Below, piece by piece: positions 18,969 to 27,850 of a stretch of DNA of 64,000 nt. Origin of the DNA: Clostridium sulfidigenes (GTDB taxonomy: Bacteria > Bacillota > Clostridia > Clostridiales > Clostridiaceae); the NCBI RefSeq assembly GCF_000732635.1, contig NZ_JPMD01000003.1:1-64000 (forward strand), given 5' to 3'. Each line of letters starts with the position of its first letter. Position 1 is the stretch's first letter. The notes below the pieces were generated by a model, which did no database searches, had not been told where the DNA came from, and saw only the letters and a program-made list of their open reading frames with translations. The position numbers and the translations under genes were made by a program.

Positions 18969-19490
18969 TTAAAGTTCTATCCAATATCTTAATACCTCTT
19001 TACCTGATTCCTTTGAAATTACAGTGTTTTCTAACCTTCCACCATTGTACTCAATTATCTTTTTAGAACCAATATTATCAAAGTCACATGTTACTAAAAC
19101 TGTTCTATGTCCTAGCACCCTTGCTTTTTCCAATATTAAATTTAATATTAACTTTCCATATCCCTTTCTTCTATACCTTGGTGATATATCATAACCAATA
19201 TGTCCACCTTCTTCATAGTTTGTCTCATTAATCTCATATCTTAATCTAACAGTTCCTAAAATATCCTTGTTTTCATTTAAAAGCCACCATTCTGATGATG
19301 CAACGTGTCCTACTTCTAGATTAACTCCCTTTTCCCTCTTCTTAAGATAATCTAAATAGCTTTTAAAATCATAATTTGCTCTAGAATACCTTCTATCAAT
19401 CACATCTTCTTCATTTTTATTATAGTCATTAAGCATTTCAATAAATTTCTCTTCAAGATAGAGTTCTGGCTGTACCAAATCAATCATCAT
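18969..19490 (-). CDS. GNAT N-acetyltransferase
   Basis: 173 residues. A long N-terminal helical part (VQPELYLEEKFIEMLNDYNK) and SEWWLLNENKDILGTVRLRY are typical of the predicted acetyltransferases of COG3981. The acetyl-CoA loop is RYRRKGYGKLILNLILEKAR and the final part is NIGSKKIIEYNGGRLENTV. GAGGTG precedes two adjacent ATG codons (19490 and 19487); either may be used. Downstream bases 18809-18968 hold only short decayed coding text. The substrate is unknown. Confidence 0.83.
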   Translation of the reverse strand: MMIDLVQPELYLEEKFIEMLNDYNKNEEDVIDRRYSRANYDFKSYLDYLKKREKGVNLEVGHVASSEWWLLNENKDILGTVRLRYEINETNYEEGGHIGYDISPRYRRKGYGKLILNLILEKARVLGHRTVLVTCDFDNIGSKKIIEYNGGRLENTVISKESGKEVLRYWIEL

Positions 19491-19520
19491 TTACACCTCA
19501 ATTCACAATGAATTTAATAT

Positions 19521-20318
19521 TTACTTCTCTGCTACAAATAAAAGGTGGTTACTTGTACCTAAAAACTCAGGCTTTTCACAGCAATAATAATGATAGTTAA
19601 GCCACTTACTATAACTTTCCTCATCCATATTATTTATTTTATCTTCCAAAAGTTCACTTAATCCATCTGCAGCAATCTCTGACGTAACTTTTAAGTCAGA
19701 TTCTCTTAATAGATTTCTACACTGGTCTACTGTATGGAAAACAAAAGGAAAGTCTACAACTTTAAAGGTGTCATGATTATAGTTATTTCCCTTTAAAAAA
19801 TCTTCTTCATAGAGCATAGTTTCCGTAGTAATAACCATGTCATTTGATATAAAGGCAAAGAACATCTTTCCATCCTTCTTACAAACTTTTTTTACTTCTG
19901 CTATGCACTTCATCCTATCTTGAATTTTTGACAAATGATATAAGGGACCAAAGCATAATACAATATCATAAGTTTTATCTTTAATCATAGATATATCCAT
20001 TGCATTACCTTGAAATACTTCCATGGACATTTGAAAATCAACTTTTCCCTTTATTTGCATAACATGTTTTTCAACTAGCTCAATGGCAGTTACATCAAAT
20101 CCCCGTTTTGCAAAGTACAAGCTATATTCTCCTGTTCCAGCTCCTAAATCTAGTATTTTCATACCTGGTCTAAGACTTTTTTCAATCTGCCTTACCGTTG
20201 TTAAAAACTCCACTTGCCTAGCCTTTGTAGATAATCTTGAACCTTCATCAAAAATATCATAAAGAGCTGAAACTCTATCTGCTTCCTGTTCTATCTTTGA
20301 AATATCCTCTATCTTCAT
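19521..20318 (-). CDS. Class I SAM-dependent methyltransferase
   Basis: 265 residues of the Rossmann-fold methyltransferase type. Motif I is MKILDLGAGTGEYSLYFAKR (SAM-binding GxGxG), followed by DVTAIELVEKH (acidic motif II), QGNAMDISMIKD and DIVLCFGPLYHL (motif IV). HLSKIQDRMKCIAEVKKVCK is the usual post-motif helix. The substrate cannot be told; in an island of drug-modifying enzymes, methylation of a xenobiotic is possible but unproven. AAGGTGG precedes the ATG. Confidence 0.85.
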   Translation of the reverse strand: MKIEDISKIEQEADRVSALYDIFDEGSRLSTKARQVEFLTTVRQIEKSLRPGMKILDLGAGTGEYSLYFAKRGFDVTAIELVEKHVMQIKGKVDFQMSMEVFQGNAMDISMIKDKTYDIVLCFGPLYHLSKIQDRMKCIAEVKKVCKKDGKMFFAFISNDMVITTETMLYEEDFLKGNNYNHDTFKVVDFPFVFHTVDQCRNLLRESDLKVTSEIAADGLSELLEDKINNMDEESYSKWLNYHYYCCEKPEFLGTSNHLLFVAEK

Positions 20319-20538
20319 CTAAATACCACCTTACTTAAAATTATGGGTCTGCTCCTCTTTGTCCTAATTTTCTATAGTTCTAGTTCCATTACCTCATTCT
20401 TAATTGAAAAGCCTTCCTCTGCCTATTCACGTTGCCATCTCATTCTGCGAGAACTTCCAAATCCTCTTCTCCATCTAATCTACATATCATATTCCCCTAT
20501 GCTCCTTTATGATTTTTAAAAATAAGACTAACTTATAA
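20319..20538. other. Intergenic segment with unusual base composition
   Basis: 220 bases without a usable gene. The minus strand is strikingly purine-rich and richer in G+C than the neighbours. Short coding-like text (DGEEDLEVLAE, then GNVNRQRKAFQLRMR beyond a TGA) appears on the minus strand but is cut by several stops. It may be a decayed gene fragment or a noncoding element. I do not recognise it. Confidence 0.4.
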
Positions 20539-21420
20539 TTAGTATATTTCTGTAGCATCCCTCGGTAATTCTTTGATATGCTTTATAAACTCAAAGCTTC
20601 TTTTAGCTTCTTCATAATTATATTCATATCCAAATATTTTACCTACTTCAGGTGCAATCTCTTCAAATAACTGGCATGTTGTAATCAACGCATTCCAAGA
20701 AGAATCATAATCACTCATATTAAAGGTACTCATCAACCTTGTCCATACATCTAAATCTAAATATTCTTTTAAATGTTTATTCGCTTTTCCTATACTTACC
20801 TTAAATTCTGTTTGAATACCAACCTTCCAAGATAGCATGGTTAATAATTCTTGTCGTACATAACTATTCATTACTTCTATTGTAAAAAGAATTTCTTCCC
20901 TCCAAAGTCCTTTTGCACAGTATGGTGCTACCCACCAAAAATTATTACATCTACTAAAATATTGTCCATAGGTAGGTCTTTTAACCCAATAATCTTCATC
21001 AGTTGTTGCTGGTATTTGTGGTAAACAGCTGTCTTTATCAAGTAAAGGAACAGTTAACTTATCTTTTCCATATTCCTTTATTAATATCTCTATAGGCTGA
21101 ATATGCAAGTCAATTCTATTTTCATCTGTAAACTGCATTAAATAAGTATAGCCATTTTTAAAATCAACATCTCTTCCTTGCATTTTATCAAGCTTATCAG
21201 GTTCTTGGAAAATAATTGGCTCACCAAAAACACTTACCCAATCCTCATCTCTAATGAAAGATTCTGTTTCAGTAACTACATAAACAATGTCATAGTCCTG
21301 AAAAATATCTTTTTTCACATTAGGATTTGCCCGAGAACCATTCATATAAACAGCTCTAATTCGGCTATCTCTATTTGCAACACCCAATATTAAATCAAAC
21401 ATTTCCTTTTCAGTTCTCAT
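20539..21420 (-). CDS. Aminoglycoside 6-adenylyltransferase-like (ANT(6)/AadE family)
   Basis: 293 residues. RTEKEMFDLILGVANRDSRI and MNGSRANPNVKKDIFQDYDI match the N-terminus of AadE/AadK enzymes, which transfer AMP to the 6-hydroxyl of streptomycin; the GSRxN...DYD pattern is the nucleotidyltransferase metal site. FNMSDYDSSWNALITTCQLF and GKIFGYEYNYEEAKRSFEFI continue the family pattern. Length is normal (284-302). The ATG at 21420 was chosen because AAAAGGAG lies seven bases before it; the ATG at 21423 is also possible. Resistance activity is inferred from family membership only. Confidence 0.85.
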   Translation of the reverse strand: MRTEKEMFDLILGVANRDSRIRAVYMNGSRANPNVKKDIFQDYDIVYVVTETESFIRDEDWVSVFGEPIIFQEPDKLDKMQGRDVDFKNGYTYLMQFTDENRIDLHIQPIEILIKEYGKDKLTVPLLDKDSCLPQIPATTDEDYWVKRPTYGQYFSRCNNFWWVAPYCAKGLWREEILFTIEVMNSYVRQELLTMLSWKVGIQTEFKVSIGKANKHLKEYLDLDVWTRLMSTFNMSDYDSSWNALITTCQLFEEIAPEVGKIFGYEYNYEEAKRSFEFIKHIKELPRDATEIY

Positions 21421-21437
21421 CATAATACTCCTTTTTA

Positions 21438-22007
21438 TCACTTCCATATATTTAAATACATTTCTTTTGTTAAGCCAAAATATATTTCATCATAATATCT
21501 ACCATTGGTATAAATATTTTGCTTTAAAACCCCTTCCTGTTCACATCCAAGTTTTTTATGCATTTTGATAGATCCTTCATTTCCTTCTAAGACACTTACA
21601 GAATATTTATTTAATCTTCTTTCCATAAATCCATATTTCAAAAGCAATTTCATGGCACTTGTACCATATCCTTTACCTCTATGTTCTCTATCAATTTTAA
21701 GTCCAATCCCAAAAGTTCCATTCTTGTCATCATCTAGTAATATATTTATTCTACCAACATGTATTCCATCTAATGTCTCAATAGCAAATGTTATTCTACA
21801 ATTATTAGTACATAAATTTGCAATTCTTTCAGAGTATTTTTTTGAATTTAAAGGTGTTGGTGGAAGGTCGACCTCATAATCTGCTAATCTTGCTGCTGAA
21901 GTATCAAAATTAGTATAATAATCCCACTCCCAATCATCTTCACTCCAAGCTCTTAACCTTACTAAATTATTTTGCCAATAATAATTGTCATATACTATTT
22001 CTCTCAC
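21438..22007 (-). CDS. GNAT N-acetyltransferase, RimJ/RimL type
   Basis: 189 residues. NNLVRLRAWSEDDWEWDYYT opens the fold, EHRGKGYGTSAMKLLLKYGF is the acetyl-CoA loop, and EGSIKMHKKLGCEQEGVL followed by NGRYYDEIYFGLTKEM is the RimJ/L end. The GTG at 22007 is preferred: the earlier ATG at 22025 starts a run of GGAGGAGGAG that is itself the ribosome site. The stop lies in front of the ribosome site of the adenylyltransferase gene. The substrate is unknown. Confidence 0.82.
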   Translation of the reverse strand: MREIVYDNYYWQNNLVRLRAWSEDDWEWDYYTNFDTSAARLADYEVDLPPTPLNSKKYSERIANLCTNNCRITFAIETLDGIHVGRINILLDDDKNGTFGIGLKIDREHRGKGYGTSAMKLLLKYGFMERRLNKYSVSVLEGNEGSIKMHKKLGCEQEGVLKQNIYTNGRYYDEIYFGLTKEMYLNIWK

Positions 22008-22058
22008 AAAACTCTCCTCCTCCATTTTCTTACACTATAAAACTAACTTTGAGTATTA

Positions 22059-22681
22059 CTAAAATTCATATCTATAATAATCAACTTGAAAATCAATCTG
22101 AAAACCACATTTTTTATATAAATTAAAAGCTGTTGGATTTTCTGAATCCACATCAAGGACTACTTTATCAGATTTTTTTAGGCCTTCATTCAATGCAAAT
22201 CCAACCAGCTGTTTTCCAAATCCTTTTCCTCGATATGGTATAGCAATGGCCACTCCATAAAGAAATGCATGTCCTTCCTCATAATTAAAATCAAAAACTC
22301 CTACTGGAGCTCCTTCTTTGTATGCTATATATACCCTTCTGTTTTCTGAATAAATTACTGTGTCAATAAAATTACTGCTGTCCTCTAAGTCTGGAAAAGC
22401 CTCTCGTGTAATTTTTTCAAATATCCTCTTCCTCTATACTCAGGATGTGTAACTGCTAATATTTCTCCTTCATAGGAAGTGGGAATAAAAGTAGTTAAAA
22501 AAGCAACCAACATATCATTTACATATCCCATGTAAAAACACTGCACTGTTTTATCAAAATTAATTTCATTTGATAAAAAATCATGATTTTCTAACACATC
22601 TTCACCAAATGACACTGTTTCTAAATTTAAAATTTCAGTTATCTGATTTTCTGTTAATTTGTTTGGCATTTCAATTCTCAT
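22059..22681 (-). pseudogene. Broken two-domain GNAT acetyltransferase
   Basis: The first part (22385-22681) encodes 98 residues with a GNAT loop VTHPEYRGRGYLKK, then stops at a TAG. A second frame, open through the junction near an A6 run (+ strand T6 at 22412-22417), continues as AFPDLEDSSNFIDTVIYS and carries another loop, AIPYRGKGFGKQLVGFAL, to a TAA at 22059. Two acetyl-CoA loops indicate a tandem GNAT, normally about 280 residues; here the two halves total about 207. The end of domain 1 is missing and the join is out of frame. AGGTGG precedes the ATG. Inactivation is very likely unless a base call is wrong. Confidence 0.8.
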
Positions 22682-22873
22682 GTTACATCCACCTAACTAT
22701 TTACTTACAAGCATAAATCCAGGGGAACTTCATCATCATAATTTACACCACTTAGAATAAAAAGTTAATTTTCATTTCATCCATCTTACTATAATTTGTC
22801 ACTTAGCATCACTCCTATTTGTTTTGAAATTATGAAAGTTCTGACTATCTTACAATTGTCACATTCCTTCTAG
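22682..22873 (-). pseudogene. Deletion scar of a GNAT gene
   Basis: This gap resembles the two ends of the locus at 25199-25930, without its middle. Bases near 22700 read GCATAAATCCA followed by a TCATCATCATA-type string, as at 25213, and encode on the minus strand a RimJ/L-like tail (YDDEVPLDLCL, stop). Bases from about 22764 (AATTTTCATTTCAT), 22799 (GTCACTTAGCATCACTCCT) and 22826 onward match 25796, 25828 and beyond. Only the 5' start and the 3' end of an acetyltransferase gene remain. Confidence 0.55.
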
Positions 22874-23308
22874 TTAATAATCTAATCTCATAATGTACTC
22901 GCTTCCAAATACCTGTCCATTAAAATCAAAACCAAACCTCTTATACAATACTACAGCATAGGTACTTTCTTTGTGCACACCAAGGAAAATCTTATTATGC
23001 GAATTGTCTTGTTTTATCATATCCAAAAGTTTTTCTAAGGATTCTTTTCCATATCCTTTTGATTGATATTTTTCATCAATCATCATACGGTAAATCCAAT
23101 ATTCACCATCATCTTCATCAATACAATACATAATAAAACCAATCATAATGTCATCATCATATACTGCTAATGGAATGCACTCTGGTTGAATTTTTGATTG
23201 TGCTATTGAAACTGCATTAGATGTCACAAAACTAACTTGATCTTTTGCCACAGTAAGTTCAATGCAATCCCAAAAATTATCTCTTGTAATTTCTTTAAAT
23301 GATACCAA
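22874..23308 (-). CDS. GNAT N-acetyltransferase, spermine/spermidine-type (BltD-like)
   Basis: 144 residues. VSFKEITRDNFWDCIELTVA, FVTSNAVSIAQSKIQPECIP and WIYRMMIDEKYQSKGYGKES are close to BltD/PaiA polyamine acetyltransferases; KYQSKGYGKESLEKLL holds the acetyl-CoA loop. The end is AVVLYKRFGFDFNGQ. The start codon appears to be TTG at 23308, with GGAAGGACGG about 13 bases upstream; no in-frame ATG fits the family N-terminus. Polyamine acetylation is inferred from similarity. Confidence 0.8.
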   Translation of the reverse strand: MVSFKEITRDNFWDCIELTVAKDQVSFVTSNAVSIAQSKIQPECIPLAVYDDDIMIGFIMYCIDEDDGEYWIYRMMIDEKYQSKGYGKESLEKLLDMIKQDNSHNKIFLGVHKESTYAVVLYKRFGFDFNGQVFGSEYIMRLDY

Positions 23309-23346
23309 TATTAATTACCGTCCTTCCTATTAAATAATTTCATATC

Positions 23347-23850
23347 CTAGATCTTATACCATTCATACTTTGTCAATTCTAAGTAGGTATCGTCCTCTTC
23401 AAGATACGTTGGTCTTTCTTTGCTTACAAAGCCTAGCTTTTCATATAGTGCCCACGCCTTTCTATTTGCAGACTGTGGTTCAACATAAACCTGATTTACT
23501 TTTCCCCCTGTAAAAGCTTTGTCAATAGCAAAACTTAATGCTTTTGCCGCGATTCCTTTTCCCTGTGCATGTGGAAGTAATTTAATATCCATTGATGCTA
23601 AATCATGCTTGACATCAACATCATAAAAAGTTTCTCCACAATAACCTATACCTTCAGCATATATAGAGTAATGACATCTTTCTGGCTTTTTAATTGCTCC
23701 TTTAAGCCATCCCTTTAATTGATCTAATGTAATACCAAGCCCATCCGGAAAACCTACAAAAAACATAACCTCTCCATTATTCCAAAGATTCATTACATTT
23801 TCCAAATCTCTTTCTGTTGTCTCTTTAATTGTAATTTCCCCTTTATACAT
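23347..23850 (-). CDS. GNAT N-acetyltransferase, AAC(6')/RimL-like
   Basis: 167 residues. ITIKETTERDLENVMNLWNN opens the fold, LLPHAQGKGIAAKALSFAID is the acetyl-CoA loop, and VEPQSANRKAWALYEKLGFV is the last helix and strand. The ATG at 23850 was chosen because GGGGGATATTT precedes it; the ATG at 23877 has no site. The general pattern is that of RimL-like or aminoglycoside 6'-type acetyltransferases; the substrate is unknown. Confidence 0.82.
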   Translation of the reverse strand: MYKGEITIKETTERDLENVMNLWNNGEVMFFVGFPDGLGITLDQLKGWLKGAIKKPERCHYSIYAEGIGYCGETFYDVDVKHDLASMDIKLLPHAQGKGIAAKALSFAIDKAFTGGKVNQVYVEPQSANRKAWALYEKLGFVSKERPTYLEEDDTYLELTKYEWYKI

Positions 23851-23941
23851 AAATATCCCCCTTTGACATTTCTCCATATAGTATAATTGTATACTTTATA
23901 TGACTTCATAAAATTTACTTATAAAAACTTATAATTGTTTT

Positions 23942-24409
23942 TTATTTATCGATATGCATTATCATAATTAAGCAAGGATTCGATTCATCCCATAATTCAG
24001 TAAAACATTCTAAAGGTTTAAATCCCATTGTCGTATAAAAATCTCTTGTTTTTGCATATGATGGATCTGGATTTGATTCATCTAATGTTTTGACTTGTAA
24101 AAATTCTATACTATTTTCCTTACAAAAATCACAACATACTTGAATCAAGGCCGCACCAATTCCTTTTCGATGGTATTCTTCCTTAATTCCCATTACATAT
24201 ATTTCACAAGAATATTTGTTATGTTGCTTTAATGCAATAAATCCAACCGCATTATCGTTTTCATATACAGCCCAGTAAGGCATTTTACTACTTTCCTTAG
24301 TGTATTCTGTTATTGCACTTGGGATACCAAACCAATTTGGTAAACTATTTAATATATTTCTTGTTATTTCAATTTTTATATTTTCTTTATCAACTTTTCT
24401 TAATATCAA
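23942..24409 (-). CDS. GNAT N-acetyltransferase
   Basis: 155 residues. MPYWAVYENDNAVGFIALKQ forms the central sheet, GIKEEYHRKGIGAALIQVCC is the acetyl-CoA loop, and YAKTRDFYTTMGFKPLECF is the last helix and strand. GGAGGATTTTAG precedes a TTG at 24409, the likely start. The family resembles small acetyltransferases found beside resistance genes, but the substrate is unknown. Confidence 0.8.
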   Translation of the reverse strand: MILRKVDKENIKIEITRNILNSLPNWFGIPSAITEYTKESSKMPYWAVYENDNAVGFIALKQHNKYSCEIYVMGIKEEYHRKGIGAALIQVCCDFCKENSIEFLQVKTLDESNPDPSYAKTRDFYTTMGFKPLECFTELWDESNPCLIMIMHIDK

Positions 24410-24499
24410 CTAAAATCCTCCTACTATAAAATATAAATATAATTACATAATCACTTTTAAAGTTATAATTCACTAAAAAAACTCTGTAATATAGCTTAT

Positions 24500-25183
24500 T
24501 TAAAGTGACTCTAATATTTTTTTAACAATATTAATAGAATTATTTGATACTGATATACAGTTATTTTCAAATACTTCTACACCACATTCTTCTTCCGTAT
24601 CTGTTATGGACCTTATTGCTATGAATGGAACATTATTCACGTAACACACATGAGCAATACTTGCCGTTTCCATATCTACACAAAGTGGATGATATTTAGA
24701 AATTATTTCAGTACGACCACTATCACTTATAAAGGCTTCTCCAGTAACAATTCTTCCAAAGAATATTTTTTGAGTGAATGTATTTTTATCTATCACTGCT
24801 CTACATAATTCAACCAGCTTACTGTCTGCTTTAAAGTATATACTTTCCATCCATGGATGATATTCAGTCAAGATACCTTCATCCACATCATGATATGTTA
24901 TTTCTGTTGAAATAACAGTATCTCCAATATTTAATATATTATCTATTCCTCCTGCTACCCCTGTCACAATAATATGAGTAACATTGAATTTATCTATTAA
25001 TATTTGAGTTGCAATGGCTGCATTAACTTTACAAACCCCACAATACAATGCAACAACATTACTATTTTTGTATATACCACGATAAAATGTCAGCATAGCA
25101 ACATTTTCTACTTTTTTATTACAAATCTCCTCAATAAAAGGCATAATTTCATTTTCTGTTGGTCCAATAACCCCAATTTTCAA
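24500..25183 (-). CDS. mtnN: 5'-methylthioadenosine/S-adenosylhomocysteine nucleosidase
   Basis: 227 residues. It hydrolyses the adenine from MTA and SAH, recycling sulphur and, through the SAH branch, feeding autoinducer-2 synthesis. KIGVIGPTENEIMPF is the usual start (GxIGAMxxE type), ITGVAGGID-like text appears as VTGVAGGIDNILNIGDTVIS, and CVDMETASIAHVCYVNNVPF holds the ribose-binding Met-Glu. The catalytic Asp region is AIRSITDTE. The start appears to be TTG at 25183, after AGGGGATGAGTTT. Finding it inside the GNAT island is unusual. Confidence 0.85.
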   Translation of the reverse strand: MKIGVIGPTENEIMPFIEEICNKKVENVAMLTFYRGIYKNSNVVALYCGVCKVNAAIATQILIDKFNVTHIIVTGVAGGIDNILNIGDTVISTEITYHDVDEGILTEYHPWMESIYFKADSKLVELCRAVIDKNTFTQKIFFGRIVTGEAFISDSGRTEIISKYHPLCVDMETASIAHVCYVNNVPFIAIRSITDTEEECGVEVFENNCISVSNNSINIVKKILESL

Positions 25184-25237
25184 AAACTCATCCCCTAATT
25201 ATTTACTTAAAAGCATAAATCCATAAGAACTTTATCA

Positions 25238-25831
25238 TCATATTTTATAATCTTTCTTTAATATGGCTAATACAATATCATCCACAAACTCACCTTTCAT
25301 AATGGTTCTTTCTCTAAAAATACCCTCTTGAACAAAGTTTGCTTTTTTTAGAGCTTTTACAGACGCTTCATTACCAAGGGTTACAGTAGCTTCTATCCTA
25401 TTAAAGTTCATTACTTCAAATCCGAATTTCACCAAAACCCTTATAACTTCAGTTGCATATCCTTTATTCCATTCATCACGATTAAAGCCATATCCAATCT
25501 CGCTTCTTATTGAAGCATCATCAAAGCTCCCTAAATTACAATATCCAATGATTTTATCATCATTCTTTCTTGCCACACCCCACGTAATCTCTTCTTTACT
25601 TTCAAATTCATTTTTGTAGCAATTTATGATAGATAGTGCATGACTTTTGGTATTGATTGGTGTAAACCAATCATATTTAGCAACTTCAGGATCACTATAA
25701 ATCTTAAATATCTCTTCTACATCTTCTGGATTTACCTCTCTAAATATTAATCTATCAGATTCTAATTCTGGAAATACCTCAAAGCACGACTTGTCAATTT
25801 TCATTTCATGCATAATATTATGACTTGTCAC
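25238..25831 (-). CDS. GNAT N-acetyltransferase, RimJ/RimL type
   Basis: 197 residues. PELESDRLIFREVNPEDVEE is the RimJ/L opening, DEWNKGYATEVIRVLVKFGF is the acetyl-CoA loop, and EASVKALKKANFVQEGIFRE is the last helix. The start is a GTG at 25831 with GGAGTGATACTAA before it, or ATG codons at 25813 or 25804. Directly after the stop, another frame holds a vestige of a second GNAT tail (YDDKVLMDLCF, stop). The flanks of this gene match the scar at 22682-22873. The substrate is unknown. Confidence 0.83.
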   Translation of the reverse strand: MTSHNIMHEMKIDKSCFEVFPELESDRLIFREVNPEDVEEIFKIYSDPEVAKYDWFTPINTKSHALSIINCYKNEFESKEEITWGVARKNDDKIIGYCNLGSFDDASIRSEIGYGFNRDEWNKGYATEVIRVLVKFGFEVMNFNRIEATVTLGNEASVKALKKANFVQEGIFRERTIMKGEFVDDIVLAILKKDYKI

Positions 25832-25913
25832 TTAGTATCACTCCTCTTTTTTTAAATTAGGCAAGTTCGAACTATCTTATAATTTTTAAATTGCTTCTAG
25901 TAAATAATCAATC

Positions 25914-26387
25914 TTATATTTTACATATCTTTTCATAACTAACAAGTGTCATTCTTTCATTTATCGGTATTAGATCACCAACTTTTTTATATCCTAATTT
26001 TTCGTATAGATGACAGTTGCCCTTTTCCTGAAATATTGTATCCAAAATCCACTTCTGTGCTTTAGGATAATAACTTTCTATTTGTTTCAATGCTTCTTGT
26101 GCAATTCCCCTATTTTGGTATTCTGGAAGAACACATAAAGCAGAAATCTTATATGTCATTTCCGCTAATTCTGTTACTCTAACCCAGCCAACATTAACAT
26201 CGTTCAGCTTAAAAATATAAGCTGTAGTATTGGCTCTATCCATCTTTTCTTTAACCATATCAATACTTTCCATTGCAGGGTTTACATCATAATCATGATA
26301 TTTGTCAAGCAACTGTCTAAATGACCTTTTTTGTATATCATGGACAACATCTGCAATGTCGCTTGAAATCTGCATTACCTTTAGCAT
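25914..26387 (-). CDS. GNAT N-acetyltransferase
   Basis: 157 residues. RSFRQLLDKYHDYDVNPAME is the substrate-side helix pair, ALCVLPEYQNRGIAQEALKQ is the acetyl-CoA loop, and FQEKGNCHLYEKLGYKKVGD is the last helix and strand. AAGGGGAGTAGAA precedes the ATG. The pattern resembles the small acetyltransferases with a DKYxDYxxNP motif. The substrate is unknown. Confidence 0.83.
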   Translation of the reverse strand: MLKVMQISSDIADVVHDIQKRSFRQLLDKYHDYDVNPAMESIDMVKEKMDRANTTAYIFKLNDVNVGWVRVTELAEMTYKISALCVLPEYQNRGIAQEALKQIESYYPKAQKWILDTIFQEKGNCHLYEKLGYKKVGDLIPINERMTLVSYEKICKI

Positions 26388-26398
26388 TTCTACTCCCC

Positions 26399-27238
26399 TT
26401 ATTTAAATCTACTTATTTTATTCAATACTTCTCTAGCTGTATTTGCAATATTCTCATATTTAGGTATATCAATTAGTCTAAAGTACAGGCTTTTTAAGAA
26501 CATATTCACATTAAATGCAATGACTAAATCTTCTGGATACTTTCCTACTTTTTCTATTTTATTAAAACTTTTTATCCATTCTTCAATTTCTTCTATTGGT
26601 ATTATTTCTCTTTCCAATATAGATTTAACAGCTGTTATTATACGTTCATCTTCAAAATGAATGTATCCATAGTAATTTATATTTAACTTTTTATAAAATG
26701 CATCTAGTATGTTTTTTAATCTCTCATATCCAATTTCTTCACACTTAGCAAATTCATCAAGAGCATCAGCACCATGGGCAGCTCCATGAGCCCAGCCTTT
26801 AACTTCTATATGTCCTCTAACATCCTTATCTTCATTATAAAATTTCAAAAGAGTATCAAAGGCCTTTTCCATATCACTTTTAGATAAGAACTTATCACTT
26901 CTATGTCTATAGATGCATGCTGCAACTATTTCACTTGAAAAGGTTCTACCGAAAACCGAATCATCAATATTACCTAACCCCTTAAGAATATGATTTTCAT
27001 CTAAAGCTGTCCACAATAGCTCATTAACCTGCTTTTCTGATAGCTGATTTTCATATATCCAAGTAAATAGATTGGAAAGTATAAGATCATCACGCAATTC
27101 ACTATCAATATCTCCTATATTATCCATCATTTTTAGGGATAACTCATATGGATTAACCCCTTCTGGAACTTTATATTCATTTTCCTGTATATTCTTTAAC
27201 AATTGTTTTAATTCTTGTTTTTCCAACTTATATATCAC
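26399..27238 (-). CDS. DUF2785 family protein
   Basis: 279 residues, largely alpha-helical. The segment IEVKGWAHGAAHGADALDEF, with SKSDMEKAFDTLLKFYNED before it, is typical of DUF2785, a family often found next to acetyltransferases and drug-modifying enzymes in Firmicutes. No catalytic signature is known. The start is GTG at 27238, with AAAGGG adjacent, or TTG at 27226 at better spacing from that site. The function is unknown. Confidence 0.75.
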   Translation of the reverse strand: MIYKLEKQELKQLLKNIQENEYKVPEGVNPYELSLKMMDNIGDIDSELRDDLILSNLFTWIYENQLSEKQVNELLWTALDENHILKGLGNIDDSVFGRTFSSEIVAACIYRHRSDKFLSKSDMEKAFDTLLKFYNEDKDVRGHIEVKGWAHGAAHGADALDEFAKCEEIGYERLKNILDAFYKKLNINYYGYIHFEDERIITAVKSILEREIIPIEEIEEWIKSFNKIEKVGKYPEDLVIAFNVNMFLKSLYFRLIDIPKYENIANTAREVLNKISRFK

Positions 27239-27274
27239 CCCTTTAACCTTTTATTAAATCCCCGTAATACGTCT

Positions 27275-27844
27275 TTAATCTATATACAAATCCATAAGAA
27301 TTTCATCATCATAAATTCCATCTATATTAAAAAAGTTTCTATGAACCCCTACTCTTTCAAATCCAAGCTTCTCATAAAGATGTTGAGCTTTTTTATTGCT
27401 AGCTTTAACACCTAAACTTATAGTTTTTATAGTTTCATGATTTTTAGCAAAGTCTATTAATACTTCCATAACTGTAGTGCCAATTCCCATGCTCCAGCAT
27501 TCCTTTTTTACTGAAATAGCTAATTCACTATTATGGGCAATTCTTTTTCTATTGGGAGCACTAACTTGTGAAACACTAACTATTTGATTATCTATAATAC
27601 CTAGGAGCATAAGAGCATTATTATTTTCATTTATATTTTTAATATATTCTCTCTCCTGTTCTACAGTAAGTCTAAACTCATTCTTACCAAATAGAAGGTT
27701 ATCACTTTCTCCACCAACTATATTTAGATACTCAATCATGGATTCTGCATCTTCTTCTGTTGGTTTTCTTAATATAAGCACCTTGCTATTTTCTAATTTT
27801 ACTAGCTTTAATATGTCATCCTTCATACTCATCACTTCTTTCAT
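27275..27844 (-). CDS. GNAT N-acetyltransferase, RimJ/RimL type
   Basis: 189 residues. LRKPTEEDAESMIEYLNIVG opens the fold, VKKECWSMGIGTTVMEVLID is the acetyl-CoA loop, and NKKAQHLYEKLGFERVGVHR is the last helix. The final residues (YDDEILMDLYID) match the vestigial GNAT tails at 22.7 and 25.2 kb, which identifies those as relics of this subgroup. AAGGG precedes the ATG at 27844; an ATG at 27826 is also possible. The substrate is unknown. Confidence 0.83.
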   Translation of the reverse strand: MKEVMSMKDDILKLVKLENSKVLILRKPTEEDAESMIEYLNIVGGESDNLLFGKNEFRLTVEQEREYIKNINENNNALMLLGIIDNQIVSVSQVSAPNRKRIAHNSELAISVKKECWSMGIGTTVMEVLIDFAKNHETIKTISLGVKASNKKAQHLYEKLGFERVGVHRNFFNIDGIYDDEILMDLYID

Positions 27845-27850
27845 TTACCC

